A DNA stretch of 64,000 nucleotides from Mesostigma viride (lineage: Eukaryota > Streptophyta > Mesostigmatophyceae > Mesostigmatales > Mesostigmataceae): assembly GCA_009746045.1 (NCBI GenBank), contig RPFO01001313.1, forward strand, positions 122,001-186,000, read 5' to 3'. Below are positions 44,101 through 57,246 of the stretch, in pieces (within the stretch, counting starts at the first letter, position 1; every line of letters starts with the position of its first letter). Position numbers and translations under genes: made by a program. The notes under the pieces are model-generated. The model saw nothing but the letters and a program-made list of their open reading frames with translations, had not been told where the DNA came from and ran no database searches.

Positions 44101-47100
44101 GATGGTCGTGATCAAGGCAAGTGGCACGCACGATGCACCTGGATGATGGTCGTGATCGCCGATCAAGGCAAGTGGCACGCACGATGCACCTGGATGATGG
44201 TCGTGATCAAGGCAAGTGGCACGCACGATGCACCTGGATGATGGTCGTGATCGCCGATCAAGGCAAGTGGCACGCACGATGCACCTGGATGATGGTCGTG
44301 ATCAAGGCAAGTGGCACGCACGATGCACCTGGATGATGGTCGTGATCAAGGCAAGTGGCACGCACGATGCACCTGGATGATGGTCATGATCGCCGATCAA
44401 GGCAAGTGGCACGCACGATGCACCTGGATGATGGTCGTGATGATCAAGGCAAGTGGCACGCACGATGCACCTGGATGATGGTCGTGATGATCAAGGCAAG
44501 TGGCACGCACGATGCACCTGGATGATGGTCGTGATCAAGGCAAGTGGCACGCACGATGCACCTGGATGATGGTCGTGATCGCCGATCAAGGCAAGTGGCA
44601 CGCACGATGCACCTGGATGATGGTCGTGATCAAGGCAAGTGGCACGCACGATGCACCTGGATGATGGTCGTGATCAAGGCAAGTGGCACGCACGATGCAC
44701 CTGGATGATGGTCATGATCAAGGCAAGTGGCACGCACGATGCACCTGGATGATGGTCGTGATCAAGGCAAGTGGCACGCACGATGCACCTGGATGATGGT
44801 CGTGATCGCCGATCAAGGCAAGTGGCACGCACGATGCACCTGGATGATGGTCGTGATCAAGGCAAGTGGCACGCACGATGCACCTGGATGATGGTCATGA
44901 TCGCCGATCAAGGCAAGTGGCACGCACGATGCACCTGGATGATGGTCGTGATCGCCGATCAAGGCAAGTGGCACGCACGATGCACCTGGATGATGGTCGT
45001 GATCAAGGCAAGTGGCACGCACGATGCACCTGGATGATGGTCGTGATCGCCGATCAAGGCAAGTGGCACGCACGATGCACCTGGATGATGGTCGTGATCG
45101 CCGATCAAGGCAAGTGGCACGCACGATGCACCTGGATGATGGTCGTGATCAAGGCAAGTGGCACGCACGATGCACCTGGATGATGGTCGTGATCAAGGCA
45201 AGTGGCACGCACGATGCACCTGGATGATGGTCATGATCGCCGATCAAGGCAAGTGGCACGCACGATGCACCTGGATGATGGTCGTGATCAAGGCAAGTGG
45301 CACGCACGATGCACCTGGATGATGGTCATGATCGCCGATCAAGGCAAGTGGCACGCACGATGCACCTGGATGATGGTCGTGATCAAGGCAAGTGGCACGC
45401 ACGATGCACCTGGATGATGGTCGTGATCAAGGCAAGTGGCACGCACGATGCACCTGGATGATGGTCGTGATCAAGGCAAGTGGCACGCACGATGCACCTG
45501 GATGATGGTCGTGATCAAGGCAAGTGGCACGCACGATGCACCTGGATGATGGTCGTGATCAAGGCAAGTGGCACGCACGATGCACCTGGATGATGGTCAT
45601 GATCAAGGCAAGTGGCACGCACGATGCACCTGGATGATGGTCATGATCAAGGCAAGTGGCACGCACGATGCACCTGGATGATGGTCATGATCAAGGCAAG
45701 TGGCACGCACGATGCACCTGGATGATGGTCGTGATCAAGGCAAGTGGCACGCACGATGCACCTGGATGATGGTCATGATCAAGGCAAGTGGCACGCACGA
45801 TGCACCTGGATGATGGTCGTGATCAAGGCAAGTGGCACGCACGATGTACCTGGATGATGGTCATGATCAAGGCAAGTGGCACGCACGATGCACCTGGATG
45901 ATGGTCATGATCAAGGCAAGTGGCACGCACGATGCACCTGGATGATGGTCATGATCAAGGCAAGTGGCACGCACGATGCACCTGGATGATGGTCGTGATC
46001 AAGGCAAGTGGCACGCACGATGCACCTGGATGATGGTCATGATCAAGGCAAGTGGCACGCACGATGCACCTGGATGATGGTCATGATCAAGGCAAGTGGC
46101 ACGCACGATGCACCTGGATGATGGTCGTGATCAAGGCAAGTGGCACGCACGATGCACCTGGATGATGGTCGTGATCGCCGATCAAGGCAAGTGGCACGCA
46201 CGATGCACCTGGATGATGGTCGTGATCGCCGATCAAGGCAAGTGGCACGCACGATGCACCTGGATGATGGTCGTGATCGCCGATCAAGGCAAGTGGCACG
46301 CACGATGCACCTGGATGATGGTCGTGATCGCCGATCAAGGCAAGTGGCACGCACGATGCACCTGGATGATGGTCGTGATCAAGGCAAGTGGCACGCACGA
46401 TGCACCTGGATGATGGTCGTGATCGCCGATCAAGGCAAGTGGCACGCACGATGCACCTGGATGATGGTCGTGATCAAGGCAAGTGGCACGCACGATGCAC
46501 CTGGATGATGGTCGTGATCGCCGATCAAGGCAAGTGGCACGCACGATGCACCTGGATGATGGTCGTGATCGCCGATCAAGGCAAGTGGCACGCACGATGC
46601 ACCTGGATGATGGTCGTGATCAAGGCAAGTGGCACGCACGATGCACCTGGATGATGGTCATGATCAAGGCAAGTGGCACGCACGATGCACCTGGATGATG
46701 GTCATGATCAAGGCAAGTGGCACGCACGATGCACCTGGATGATGGTCATGATCAAGGCAAGTGGCACGCACGATGCACCTGGATGATGGTCATGATCGCC
46801 GATCAAGGCAAGTGGCACGCACGATGCACCTGGATGATGGTCGTGATCGCCGATCAAGGCAAGTGGCACGCACGATGCACCTGGATGATGGTCGTGATCG
46901 CCGATCAAGGCAAGTGGCACGCACGATGCACCTGGATGATGGTCGTGATCGCCGATCAAGGCAAGTGGCACGCACGATGCACCTGGATGATGGTCGTGAT
47001 CAAGGCAAGTGGCACGCACGATGCACCTGGATGATGGTCATGATCAAGGCAAGTGGCACGCACGATGCACCTGGATGATGGTCATGATCGCCGATCAAGG

Positions 47101-50100
47101 CAAGTGGCACGCACGATGCACCTGGATGATGGTCGTGATCGCCGATCAAGGCAAGTGGCACGCACGATGCACCTGGATGATGGTCGTGATCGCCGATCAA
47201 GGCAAGTGGCACGCACGATGCACCTGGATGATGGTCGTGATCAAGGCAAGTGGCACGCACGATGCACCTGGATGATGGTCATGATCAAGGCAAGTGGCAC
47301 GCACGATGCACCTGGATGATGGTCATGATCGCCGATCAAGGCAAGTGGCACGCACGATGCACCTGGATGATGGTCATGATCGCCGATCAAGGCAAGTGGC
47401 ACGCACGATGCACCTGGATGATGGTCGTGATCGCCGATCAAGGCAAGTGGCACGCACGATGCACCTGGATGATGGTCGTGATCAAGGCAAGTGGCACGCA
47501 CGATGCACCTGGATGATGGTCATGATCAAGGCAAGTGGCACGCACGATGCACCTGGATGATGGTCATGATCGCCGATCAAGGCAAGTGGCACGCACGATG
47601 CACCTGGATGATGGTCATGATCGCCGATCAAGGCAAGTGGCACGCACGATGCACCTGGATGATGGTCATGATCAAGGCAAGTGGCACGCACGATGCACCT
47701 GGATGATGGTCATGATCGCCGATCAAGGCAAGTGGCACGCACGATGCACCTGGATGATGGTCGTGATCGCCGATCAAGGCAAGTGGCACGCACGATGCAC
47801 CTGGATGATGGTCGTGATCGCCGATCAAGGCAAGTGGCACGCACGATGCACCTGGATGATGGTCGTGATCAAGGCAAGTGGCACGCACGATGCACCTGGA
47901 TGATGGTCGTGATCAAGGCAAGTGGCACGCACGATGCACCTGGATGATGGTCGTGATCGCCGATCAAGGCAAGTGGCACGCACGATGCACCTGGATGATG
48001 GTCGTGATCGCCGATCAAGGCAAGCGGCACGCACGATGCACCTGGATGATGGTCATGATCGCCGATCAAGGCAAGTGGCACGCACGATGCACCTGGATGA
48101 TGGTCGTGATCAAGGCAAGTGGCACGCACGATGCACCTGGATGATGGTCGTGATCAAGGCAAGTGGCACGCACGATGCACCTGGATGATGGTCATGATCG
48201 CCGATCAAGGCAAGTGGCACGCACGATGCACCTGGATGATGGTCATGATCGCCGATCAAGGCAAGTGGCACGCACGATGCACCTGGATGATGGTCGTGAT
48301 CAAGGCAAGTGGCACGCACGATGCACCTGGATGATGGTCATGATCAAGGCAAGTGGCACGCACGATGCACCTGGATGATGGTCATGATCGCCGATCAAGG
48401 CAAGTGGCACGCACGATGCACCTGGATGATGGTCATGATCGCCGATCAAGGCAAGTGGCACGCACGATGCACCTGGATGATGGTCATGATCGCCGATCAA
48501 GGCAAGTGGCACGCACGATGCACCTGGATGATGGTCGTGATCGCCGATCAAGGCAAGTGGCACGCACGATGCACCTGGATGATGGTCGTGATCGCCGATC
48601 AAGGCAAGTGGCACGCACGATGCACCTGGATGATGGTCGTGATCGCCGATCAAGGCAAGTGGCACGCACGATGCACCTGGATGATGGTTGTGATCGCCGA
48701 TCAAGGCAAGTGGCACGCACGATGCACCTGGATGATGGTCATGATCAAGGCAAGTGGCACGCACGATGCACCTGGATGATGGTCGTGATCGCCGATCAAG
48801 GCAAGTGGCACGCACGATGCACCTGGATGATGGTCGTGATCGCCGATCAAGGCAAGTGGCACGCACGATGCACCTGGATGATGGTGTGATCGCCGATCAA
48901 GGCAAGTGGCACGCACGATGCACCTGGATGATGGTCGTGATCGCCGATCAAGGCAAGTGGCACGCACGATGCACCTGGATGATGGTCGTGATCGCCGATC
49001 AAGGCAAGTGGCACGCACGATGCACCTGGATGATGGTCATGATCAAGGCAAGTGGCACGCACGATGCACCTGGATGATGGTCGTGATCGCCGATCAAGGC
49101 AAGTGGCACGCACGATGCACCTGGATGATGGTCGTGATCGCCGATCAAGGCAAGTGGCACGCACGATGCACCTGGATGATGGTGTGATCGCCGATCAAGG
49201 CAAGTGGCACGCACGATGCACCTGGATGATGGTCGTGATCGCCGATCAAGGCAAGTGGCACGCACGATGCACCTGGATGATGGTCGTGATCGCCGATCAA
49301 GGCAAGTGGCACGCACGATGCACCTGGATGATGGTCGTGATCAAGGCAAGTGGCACGCACGATGCACCTGGATGATGGTCGTGATCAAGGCAAGTGGCAC
49401 GCACGATGCACCTGGATGATGGTCGTGATCAAGGCAAGTGGCACGCACGATGCACCTGGATGATGGTCATGATCAAGGCAAGTGGCACGCACGATGCACC
49501 TGGATGATGGTCGTGATCAAGGCAAGTGGCACGCACGATGCACCTGGATGATGGTCGTGATCAAGGCAAGTGGCACGCACGATGCACCTGGATGATGGTC
49601 ATGATCGCCGATCAAGGCAAGTGGCACGCACGATGCACCTGGATGATGGTCGTGATCAAGGCAAGTGGCACGCACGATGCACCTGGATGATGGTCGTGAT
49701 CAAGGCAAGTGGCACGCACGATGCACCTGGATGATGGTCGTGATCGCCGATCAAGGCAAGTGGCACGCACGATGCACCTGGATGATGGTCGTGATCAAGG
49801 CAAGTGGCACGCACGATGCACCTGGATGATGGTCGTGATCGCCGATCAAGGCAAGTGGCACGCACGATGCACCTGGATGATGGTCGTGATCGCCGATCAA
49901 GGCAAGTGGCACGCACGATGCACCTGGATGATGGTCGTGATCGCCGATCAAGGCAAGTGGCACGCACGATGCACCTGGATGATGGTCGTGATCAAGGCAA
50001 GTGGCACGCACGATGCACCTGGATGATGGTCGTGATCAAGGCAAGTGGCACGCACGATGCACCTGGATGATGGTCGTGATCGCCGATCAAGGCAAGTGGC

Positions 50101-53100
50101 ACGCACGATGCACCTGGATGATGGTCGTGATCAAGGCAAGTGGCACGCACGATGCACCTGGATGATGGTCATGATCGCCATCAAGGCAAGTGGCACGCAC
50201 GATGCACCTGGATGATGGTCGTGATCGCCGATCAAGGCAAGTGGCACGCACGATGCACCTGGATGATGGTCGTGATCGCCGATCAAGGCAAGTGGCACGC
50301 ACGATGCACCTGGATGATGGTCGTGATCAAGGCAAGTGGCACGCACGATGCACCTGGATGATGGTCGTGATCGCCGATCAAGGCAAGTGGCACGCACGAT
50401 GCACCTGGATGATGGTCGTGATCAAGGCAAGTGGCACGCACGATGCACCTGGATGATGGTCGTGATCGCCGATCAAGGCAAGTGGCACGCACGATGCACC
50501 TGGATGATGGTCGTGATCAAGGCAAGTGGCACGCACGATGCACCTGGATGATGGTCATGATCAAGGCAAGTGGCACGCACGATGCACCTGGATGATGGTC
50601 ATGATCGCCGATCAAGGCAAGTGGCACGCACGATGCACCTGGATGATGGTCGTGATCGCCGATCAAGGCAAGTGGCACGCACGATGCACCTGGATGATGG
50701 TCGTGATCGCCGATCAAGGCAAGTGGCACGCACGATGCACCTGGATGATGGTCGTGATCAAGGCAAGTGGCACGCACGATGCACCTGGATGATGGTCGTG
50801 ATCGCCGATCAAGGCAAGTGGCACGCACGATGCACCTGGATGATGGTCGTGATCAAGGCAAGTGGCACGCACGATGCACCTGGATGATGGTCGTGATCAA
50901 GGCAAGTGGCACGCACGATGCACCTGGATGATGGTCATGATCAAGGCAAGTGGCACGCACGATGCACCTGGATGATGGTCGTGATCAAGGCAAGTGGCAC
51001 GCACGATGCACCTGGATGATGGTCGTGATCGCCGATCAAGGCAAGTGGCACGCACGATGCACCTGGATGATGGTCGTGATCAAGGCAAGTGGCACGCACG
51101 ATGCACCTGGATGATGGTCATGATCGCCGATCAAGGCAAGTGGCACGCACGATGCACCTGGATGATGGTCGTGATCGCCGATCAAGGCAAGTGGCACGCA
51201 CGATGCACCTGGATGATGGTCGTGATCAAGGCAAGTGGCACGCACGATGCACCTGGATGATGGTCATGATCGCCGATCAAGGCAAGCGGCACGCACGATG
51301 CACCTGGATGATGGTCATGATCGCCGATCAAGGCAAGTGGCACGCACGATGTACCTGGATGATGGTCGTGATCAAGGCAAGTGGCACGCACGATGTACCT
51401 GGATGATGGTCGTGATCAAGGCAAGTGGCACGCACGATGCACCTGGATGATGGTCATGATCGCCGATCAAGGCAAGTGGCACGCACGATGCACCTGGATG
51501 ATGGTCGTGATCAAGGCAAGTGGCACGCACGATGCACCTGGATGATGGTCATGATCGCCGATCAAGGCAAGTGGCACGCACGATGCACCTGGATGATGGT
51601 CGTGATCAAGGCAAGTGGCACGCACGATGCACCTGGATGATGGTCGTGATCGCCGATCAAGGCAAGTGGCACGCACGATGCACCTGGATGATGGTCGTGA
51701 TCAAGGCAAGTGGCACGCACGATGCACCTGGATGATGGTCGTGATCAAGGCAAGTGGCACGCACGATGCACCTGGATGATGGTCGTGATCGCCGATCAAG
51801 GCAAGTGGCACGCACGATGCACCTGGATGATGGTCATGATCGCCGATCAAGGCAAGTGGCACGCACGATGCACCTGGATGATGGTCGTGATCAAGGCAAG
51901 TGGCACGCACGATGCACCTGGATGATGGTCGTGATCGCCGATCAAGGCAAGTGGCACGCACGATGCACCTGGATGATGGTCATGATCGCCGATCAAGGCA
52001 AGTGGCACGCACGATGCACCTGGATGATGGTCATGATCGCCGATCAAGGCAAGTGGCACGCACGATGCACCTGGATGATGGTCATGATCGCCGATCAAGG
52101 CAAGTGGCACGCACGATGCACCTGGATGATGGTCGTGATCGCCGATCAAGGCAAGTGGCACGCACGATGCACCTGGATGATGGTCGTGATCGCCGATCAA
52201 GGCAAGTGGCACGCACGATGCACCTGGATGATGGTCGTGATCAAGGCAAGTGGCACGCACGATGCACCTGGATGATGGTCGTGATCGCCGATCAAGGCAA
52301 GTGGCACGCACGATGCACCTGGATGATGGTCATGATCGCCGATCAAGGCAAGTGGCACGCACGATGCACCTGGATGATGGTCATGATCGCCGATCAAGGC
52401 AAGTGGCACGCACGATGCACCTGGATGATGGTCATGATCGCCGATCAAGGCAAGTGGCACGCACGATGCACCTGGATGATGGTCGTGATCGCCGATCAAG
52501 GCAAGTGGCACGCACGATGCACCTGGATGATGGTCGTGATCAAGGCAAGTGGCACGCACGATGCACCTGGATGATGGTCGTGATCGCCGATCAAGGCAAG
52601 TGGCACGCACGATGCACCTGGATGATGGTCGTGATCGCCGATCAAGGCAAGTGGCACGCACGATGCACCTGGATGATGGTCATGATCGCCGATCAAGGCA
52701 AGTGGCACGCACGATGCACCTGGATGATGGTCATGATCGCCGATCAAGGCAAGTGGCACGCACGATGCACCTGGATGATGGTCATGATCGCCGATCAAGG
52801 CAAGTGGCACGCACGATGCACCTGGATGATGGTCATGATCGCCGATCAAGGCAAGTGGCACGCACGATGCACCTGGATGATGGTCGTGATCAAGGCAAGT
52901 GGCACGCACGATGCACCTGGATGATGGTCGTGATCAAGGCAAGTGGCACGCACGATGCACCTGGATGATGGTCGTGATCAAGGCAAGTGGCACGCACGAT
53001 GCACCTGGATGATGGTCGTGATCAAGGCAAGTGGCACGCACGATGCACCTGGATGATGGTCGTGATCAAGGCAAGTGGCACGCACGATGCACCTGGATGA

Positions 53101-56100
53101 TGGTCGATCAAGGCAAGTGGCACGCACGATGCACCTGGATGATGGTCGTGATCAAGGCAAGTGGCACGCACGATGCACCTGGATGATGGTCGTGATCAAG
53201 GCAAGTGGCACGCACGATGCACCTGGATGATGGTCATGATCAAGGCAAGTGGCACGCACGATGCACCTGGATGATGGTCGTGATCAAGGCAAGTGGCACG
53301 CACGATGCACCTGGATGATGGTCGTGATCAAGGCAAGTGGCACGCACGATGCACCTGGATGATGGTCGTGATCAAGGCAAGTGGCACGCACGATGCACCT
53401 GGATGATGGTCGTGATCAAGGCAAGTGGCACGCACGATGCACCTGGATGATGGTCGTGATCAAGGCAAGTGGCACGCACGATGCACCTGGATGATGGTCG
53501 TGATCGCCGATCAAGGCAAGTGGCACGCACGATGCACCTGGATGATGGTCGTGATCAAGGCAAGTGGCACGCACGATGCACCTGGATGATGGTCGTGATC
53601 AAGGCAAGTGGCACGCACGATGCACCTGGATGATGGTCGTGATCGCCGATCAAGGCAAGTGGCACGCACGATGCACCTGGATGATGGTCATGATCGCCGA
53701 TCAAGGCAAGTGGCACGCACGATGCACCTGGATGATGGTCATGATCGCCGATCAAGGCAAGTGGCACGCACGATGCACCTGGATGATGGTCATGATCGCC
53801 GATCAAGGCAAGTGGCACGCACGATGCACCTGGATGATGGTCATGATCGCCGATCAAGGCAAGTGGCACGCACGATGCACCTGGATGATGGTCGTGATCA
53901 AGGCAAGTGGCACGCACGATGCACCTGGATGATGGTCATGATCGCCGATCAAGGCAAGTGGCACGCACGATGCACCTGGATGATGGTCGTGATCAAGGCA
54001 AGTGGCACGCACGATGCACCTGGATGATGGTCGTGATCGCCGATCAAGGCAAGTGGCACGCACGATGCACCTGGATGATGGTCATGATCGCCGATCAAGG
54101 CAAGTGGCACGCACGATGCACCTGGATGATGGTCATGATCGCCGATCAAGGCAAGTGGCACGCACGATGCACCTGGATGATGGTCATGATCGCCGATCAA
54201 GGCAAGTGGCACGCACGATGCACCTGGATGATGGTCATGATCGCCGATCAAGGCAAGTGGCACGCACGATGCACCTGGATGATGGTCGTGATCAAGGCAA
54301 GTGGCACGCACGATGCACCTGGATGATGGTCATGATCGCCGATCAAGGCAAGTGGCACGCACGATGCACCTGGATGATGGTCGTGATCAAGGCAAGTGGC
54401 ACGCACGATGCACCTGGATGATGGTCGTGATCGCCGATCAAGGCAAGTGGCACGCACGATGCACCTGGATGATGGTCGTGATCGCCGATCAAGGCAAGTG
54501 GCACGCACGATGCACCTGGATGATGGTCGTGATCAAGGCAAGTGGCACGCACGATGCACCTGGATGATGGTCGTGATCAAGGCAAGTGGCACGCACGATG
54601 CACCTGGATGATGGTCGTGATCAAGGCAAGCGGCACGCACGATGCACCTGGATGATGGTCATGATCGCCGATCAAGGCAAGTGGCACGCACGATGCACCT
54701 GGATGATGGTCGTGATCAAGGCAAGTGGCACGCACGATGCACCTGGATGATGGTCGTGATCAAGGCAAGTGGCACGCACGATGCACCTGGATGATGGTCG
54801 TGATCAAGGCAAGTGGCACGCACGATGCACCTGGATGATGGTCATGATCGCCGATCAAGGCAAGTGGCACGCACGATGCACCTGGATGATGGTCGTGATC
54901 AAGGCAAGTGGCACGCACGATGCACCTGGATGATGGTCGTGATCAAGGCAAGTGGCACGCACGATGCACCTGGATGATGGTCGTGATCGCCGATCAAGGC
55001 AAGTGGCACGCACGATGCACCTGGATGATGGTCGTGATCGCCGATCAAGGCAAGCGGCACGCACGATGCACCTGGATGATGGTCGTGATCAAGGCAAGTG
55101 GCACGCACGATGCACCTGGATGATGGTCGTGATCGCCGATCAAGGCAAGTGGCACGCACGATGCACCTGGATGATGGTCGTGATCGCCGATCAAGGCAAG
55201 TGGCACGCACGATGCACCTGGATGATGGTCGTGATCGCCGATCAAGGCAAGTGGCACGCACGATGCACCTGGATGATGGTCGTGATCAAGGCAAGTGGCA
55301 CGCACGATGCACCTGGATGATGGTCGTGATCAAGGCAAGTGGCACGCACGATGCACCTGGATGATGGTCGTGATCAAGGCAAGTGGCACGCACGATGCAC
55401 CTGGATGATGGTCGTGATCGCCGATCAAGGCAAGCGGCACGCACGATGCACCTGGATGATGGTCGTGATCAAGGCAAGTGGCACGCACGATGCACCTGGA
55501 TGATGGTCGTGATCGCCGATCAAGGCAAGTGGCACGCACGATGCACCTGGATGATGGTCGTGATCGCCGATCAAGGCAAGCGGCACGCACGATGCACCTG
55601 GATGATGGTCGTGATCAAGGCAAGTGGCACGCACGATGCACCTGGATGATGGTCGTGATCAAGGCAAGTGGCACGCACGATGCACCTGGATGATGGTCGT
55701 GATCAAGGCAAGCGGCACGCACGATGCACCTGGATGATGGTCGTGATCAAGGCAAGTGGCACGCACGATGCACCTGGATGATGGTCATGATCGCCGATCA
55801 AGGCAAGCGGCACGCACGATGCACCTGGATGATGGTCGTGATCAAGGCAAGTGGCACGCACGATGCACCTGGATGATGGTCGTGATCGCCGATCAAGGCA
55901 AGTGGCACGCACGATGCACCTGGATGATGGTCGTGATCGCCGATCAAGGCAAGTGGCACGCACGATGCACCTGGATGATGGTCGTGATCGCCGATCAAGG
56001 CAAGTGGCACGCACGATGCACCTGGATGATGGTCGTGATCAAGGCAAGTGGCACGCACGATGCACCTGGATGATGGTCGTGATCAAGGCAAGCGGCACGC

Positions 56101-56975
56101 ACGATGCACCTGGATGATGGTCATGATCGCCGATCAAGGCAAGTGGCACGCACGATGCACCTGGATGATGGTCGTGATCAAGGCAAGTGGCACGCACGAT
56201 GCACCTGGATGATGGTCGTGATCGCCCATCAAGGCAAGTGGCACGCACGATGTACCTGGATGATGGTCGTGATCAAGGCAAGTGGCACGCACGATGTACC
56301 TGGATGATGGTCGTGATCAAGGCAAGTGGCACGCACGATGCACCTGGATGATGGTCGTGATCAAGGCAAGTGGCACGCACGATGCACCTGGATGATGGTC
56401 ATGATCGCCGATCAAGGCAAGTGGCACGCACGATGCACCTGGATGATGGTCATGATCGCCGATCAAGGCAAGTGGCACGCACGATGCACCTGGATGATGG
56501 TCGTGATCGCCGATCAAGGCAAGTGGCACGCACGATGCACCTGGATGATGGTCGTGATCGCCGATCAAGGCAAGTGGCACGCACGATGCACCTGGATGAT
56601 GGTCGTGATCGCCGATCAAGGCAAGTGGCACGCACGATGCACCTGGATGATGGTCGTGATCGCCCATCAAGGCAAGTGGCACGCACGATGCACCTGGATG
56701 ATGGTCGTGATCAAGGCAAGCGGCACGCACGATGCACCTGGATGATGGTCGTGATCGCCGATCAAGGCAAGCGGCACGCACGATGCACCTGGATGATGGT
56801 CGTGATCAAGGCAAGTGGCACGCACGATGCACCTGGATGATGGTCGTGATCGCCGATCAAGGCAAGTGGCACGCACGATGCACCTGGATGATGGTCGTGA
56901 TCGCCGATCAAGGCAAGTGGCACGCACGATGCACCTGGATGATGGTCGTGATCAAGGCAAGTGGCACGCACGATG
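35138..56975 (+). repeat. 21.8-kb satellite of 44/51-bp units carrying the exon 7 end and splice donor
   Basis: The unit reads CACCTGGATGATGGTC(A/G)T, then GATCGCCGATCAAGGCAAGT, then GGCACGCACGATG (51 bp). The short form lacks 7 bp (GATCGCCGATC becomes GATC), consistent with slippage between two GATC words. Common variants are A/G in GGTC(A/G)TG, T/C in GCAAG(T/C)GG and C/T in GATG(C/T)ACC. I estimate about 450 units. All units examined keep AAGGCAAG, the GC-type 5' splice site. In 51-bp runs the frame repeats every 17 residues (GKWHARCTWMMVMIADQ). Open frames on both strands are a consequence of this periodicity. The array lies wholly in the transcribed region of the long gene. Confidence 0.95.
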
Positions 56976-57246
56976 GTTTGTGTTTGGTGGACCAACAATA
57001 ATGATAACAACATACTAGTACTGGGATAGTGAGTGAATGCATGTACTAGAACGAGGGGGAACCGGGACTGGTAATGTTAATAGGTTTAATAGGGGACTGT
57101 CATTAACTCTGTACATAGGGGATTGTTATGAATCAATAGGAGAGTGCACCCCTGGGACGATGGTGATGATCGCAGACGAACGCAAGCGGCACGGCGAGGG
57201 ATATATCTTTGTTTTACAGAGTATGCACTACAGTAGTATAGTGACC
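56976..57246 (+). other. Edge of the satellite with one diverged outlying unit
   Basis: At about 57146-57197 a single unit resembles the satellite (GACGATGGTGATGATCGCAG, AACGCAAGCGGCACGGCGAG) after 170 bp of unrelated sequence. It looks like an older, eroded unit. Confidence 0.7.

Noticed and set aside
35138-56975. CRISPR-like array
   Set aside because: The units are contiguous copies with no unique spacers between conserved repeats, and the genome is eukaryotic.
35313-56999. Dozens of long open frames in the satellite on both strands (up to 424 codons, with 17-residue His-rich or Arg-rich repeats)
   Set aside because: They follow from a stop-free 51-bp unit divisible by three, occur in several frames at once, and are cut by every 44-bp unit. 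No independent evidence of translation.
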